Shown here in pieces: positions 63,303 to 64,000 of a stretch of 64,000 nucleotides of DNA. The notes below the pieces were generated by a model. It searched no databases, had not been told where the DNA came from, and worked only from the letters and a program-made list of their open reading frames with translations. The stretch lies in assembly GCF_963678635.1 (NCBI RefSeq), contig NC_087062.1:98821705-98885704 (forward strand), read 5' to 3'. The translations under genes and the position numbers were made by a program. Position 1 is the first letter of the stretch; each line of letters opens with the position of its first letter. This stretch comes from Symsagittifera roscoffensis. Taxonomy: Eukaryota; Xenacoelomorpha; Acoela; Convolutidae.

Positions 63303-63540
63303 AAAAATATTTGGCTCTTTTTCCTTCCCCCCCCCCCCACCTGCAAATTTTTACTTGTAAATTTGTTGACTACATTGTCCGATTGCTATGAAAATTTACA
63401 CACAGACTAATAAGGCCACGATAAACATATTTGGTCATGATACTCAACCTCGTAAAACCACTCGTTACACTAATATATTGAAGGTCGTGTGAGGTGGGGG
63501 GGGGGGGGGGAGGGGGGGAGGAAAAAGAGCCAAATATTTT
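63303..63540. mobile_element. Poly-C foldback MITE, copy 1
   Basis: Ends AAATATTTGGCTCTTTTTCC...CCCACC and its reverse complement GGTGGGGG...GGAAAAAGAGCCAAATATTT. The interior (GCAAATTTTTACTTGTAAATTTG, CACTCGTTACACTAATATATTG) is repeated in copy 2. Confidence 0.85.
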
Positions 63541-63685
63541 TAAAAAAAATCTTTTTTCTGCTCCCCCGCCACATCATCATATGAGTATCGTTTTTATGTT
63601 GTGTAACAAGAGGGGGGGGGGGATAAAAGCTTAATCACGCAGACCAAATATCTTTGTCGAGGCCTAATAAGTCGGCATGCCAAGT

Positions 63686-63898
63686 TGGCTCTTTTTCCTT
63701 TCCCCCCCCCCCCCCCACCTGCAAATTTTTACATGTAAATTTGTTGACTACATTGTTCGATTGCTATGAAAATTTACATGCAGACTAAAAAGGCCTGACT
63801 AAATTTGGTCTTCATACTCAACATCGTATAACCACTCGTTACACTAATATATTGAAGGTCGTGTGAGGTGGGGGGGGGGGGGGAAAGGAAAAAGAGCC
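63686..63898. mobile_element. Poly-C foldback MITE, copy 2
   Basis: Same family and orientation as copy 1: TTGGCTCTTTTTCC, C-run, GCAAATTTTTACATGTAAATTTG, GTAACCACTCGTTACACTAATATATTG-like interior, G-run, GGAAAAAGAGCC. Confidence 0.85.
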
Positions 63899-63925
63899 GC
63901 CATATTTTGTCTGCATGTAAAACCA

Positions 63926-64000
63926 TGGCTCTTTTTCCTTTTCCCCCCACCTGCAAATTTTTATATTTGAAGTTACTGTTCACTTTTCCGATTGTCAAGA
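63926..64000. mobile_element. Poly-C foldback MITE, copy 3 (cut by window edge)
   Basis: Starts TGGCTCTTTTTCCTTTTCCCCCCACCTGCAAATTTTTATA and then runs off the window. Confidence 0.75.

Overview
This is animal nuclear DNA, most likely from an invertebrate. It holds one intron-rich animal housekeeping gene, a putative secreted prohormone with dibasic processing sites, and a dense load of eukaryotic transposons: Polinton/Maverick, LINE, tRNA-derived SINEs, MITEs and a 4 kb satellite. The non-coding DNA is AT-rich. I cannot name the species from the sequence alone.

Positions 1-6530 are a graveyard of old Polinton fragments. The remains are an inverted piece of a DNA polymerase B gene (1-1585), the rest of that gene on the plus strand (1590-4170), a decayed element terminus (4210-4444), and a minus-strand remnant carrying integrase-end and upstream-gene sequence (4690-6400).

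Positions 6539-31011 hold a single 24.5 kb Polinton. It has ~200-230 bp terminal inverted repeats (5'-AG...CT-3') and a perfect 6-bp target-site duplication, TATAAA. It encodes a retroviral-type integrase, an FtsK/HerA-like packaging ATPase, penton (minor) and major capsid proteins, a basic core-like protein, an adenovirus-type cysteine protease and a protein-primed PolB with two introns. It also carries several unrecognised genes. An ~8.1 kb block (7016-15156) running from the left arm into the capsid gene was tandemly duplicated (second copy 15157-21832). The second copy later lost the integrase and the start of the penton gene. Integrase and both ATPases are open. PolB, protease, major capsid and penton genes carry frameshifts or stops, so the element looks dead but young.

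Positions 31018-35790 are mostly featureless host DNA with a tRNA-Met-like relic.

Positions 35797-48300 (minus strand) hold ten exons of 5-oxoprolinase (OPLAH), from the middle of the HyuA half to the C-terminus. Its introns contain a decayed CR1/L2-type LINE (43150-47090), MITEs, a repeat family and a SINE-like unit. The 5' exons are not visible, and 200 Ns (48385-48584) interrupt the region just upstream.

Positions 48600-64000 are repeat-rich. They hold a long-TIR foldback element (49680-51270), hAT-type MITEs (one with a perfect 8-bp TSD), a cluster of a 14-bp palindrome, a decayed minus-strand retroelement gag interrupted by a 4 kb (GCTCTCTC)n array, a SINE, an intact putative neuropeptide/prohormone precursor (62479-63024, minus) and a cluster of poly-C-containing foldback MITEs at the right edge.
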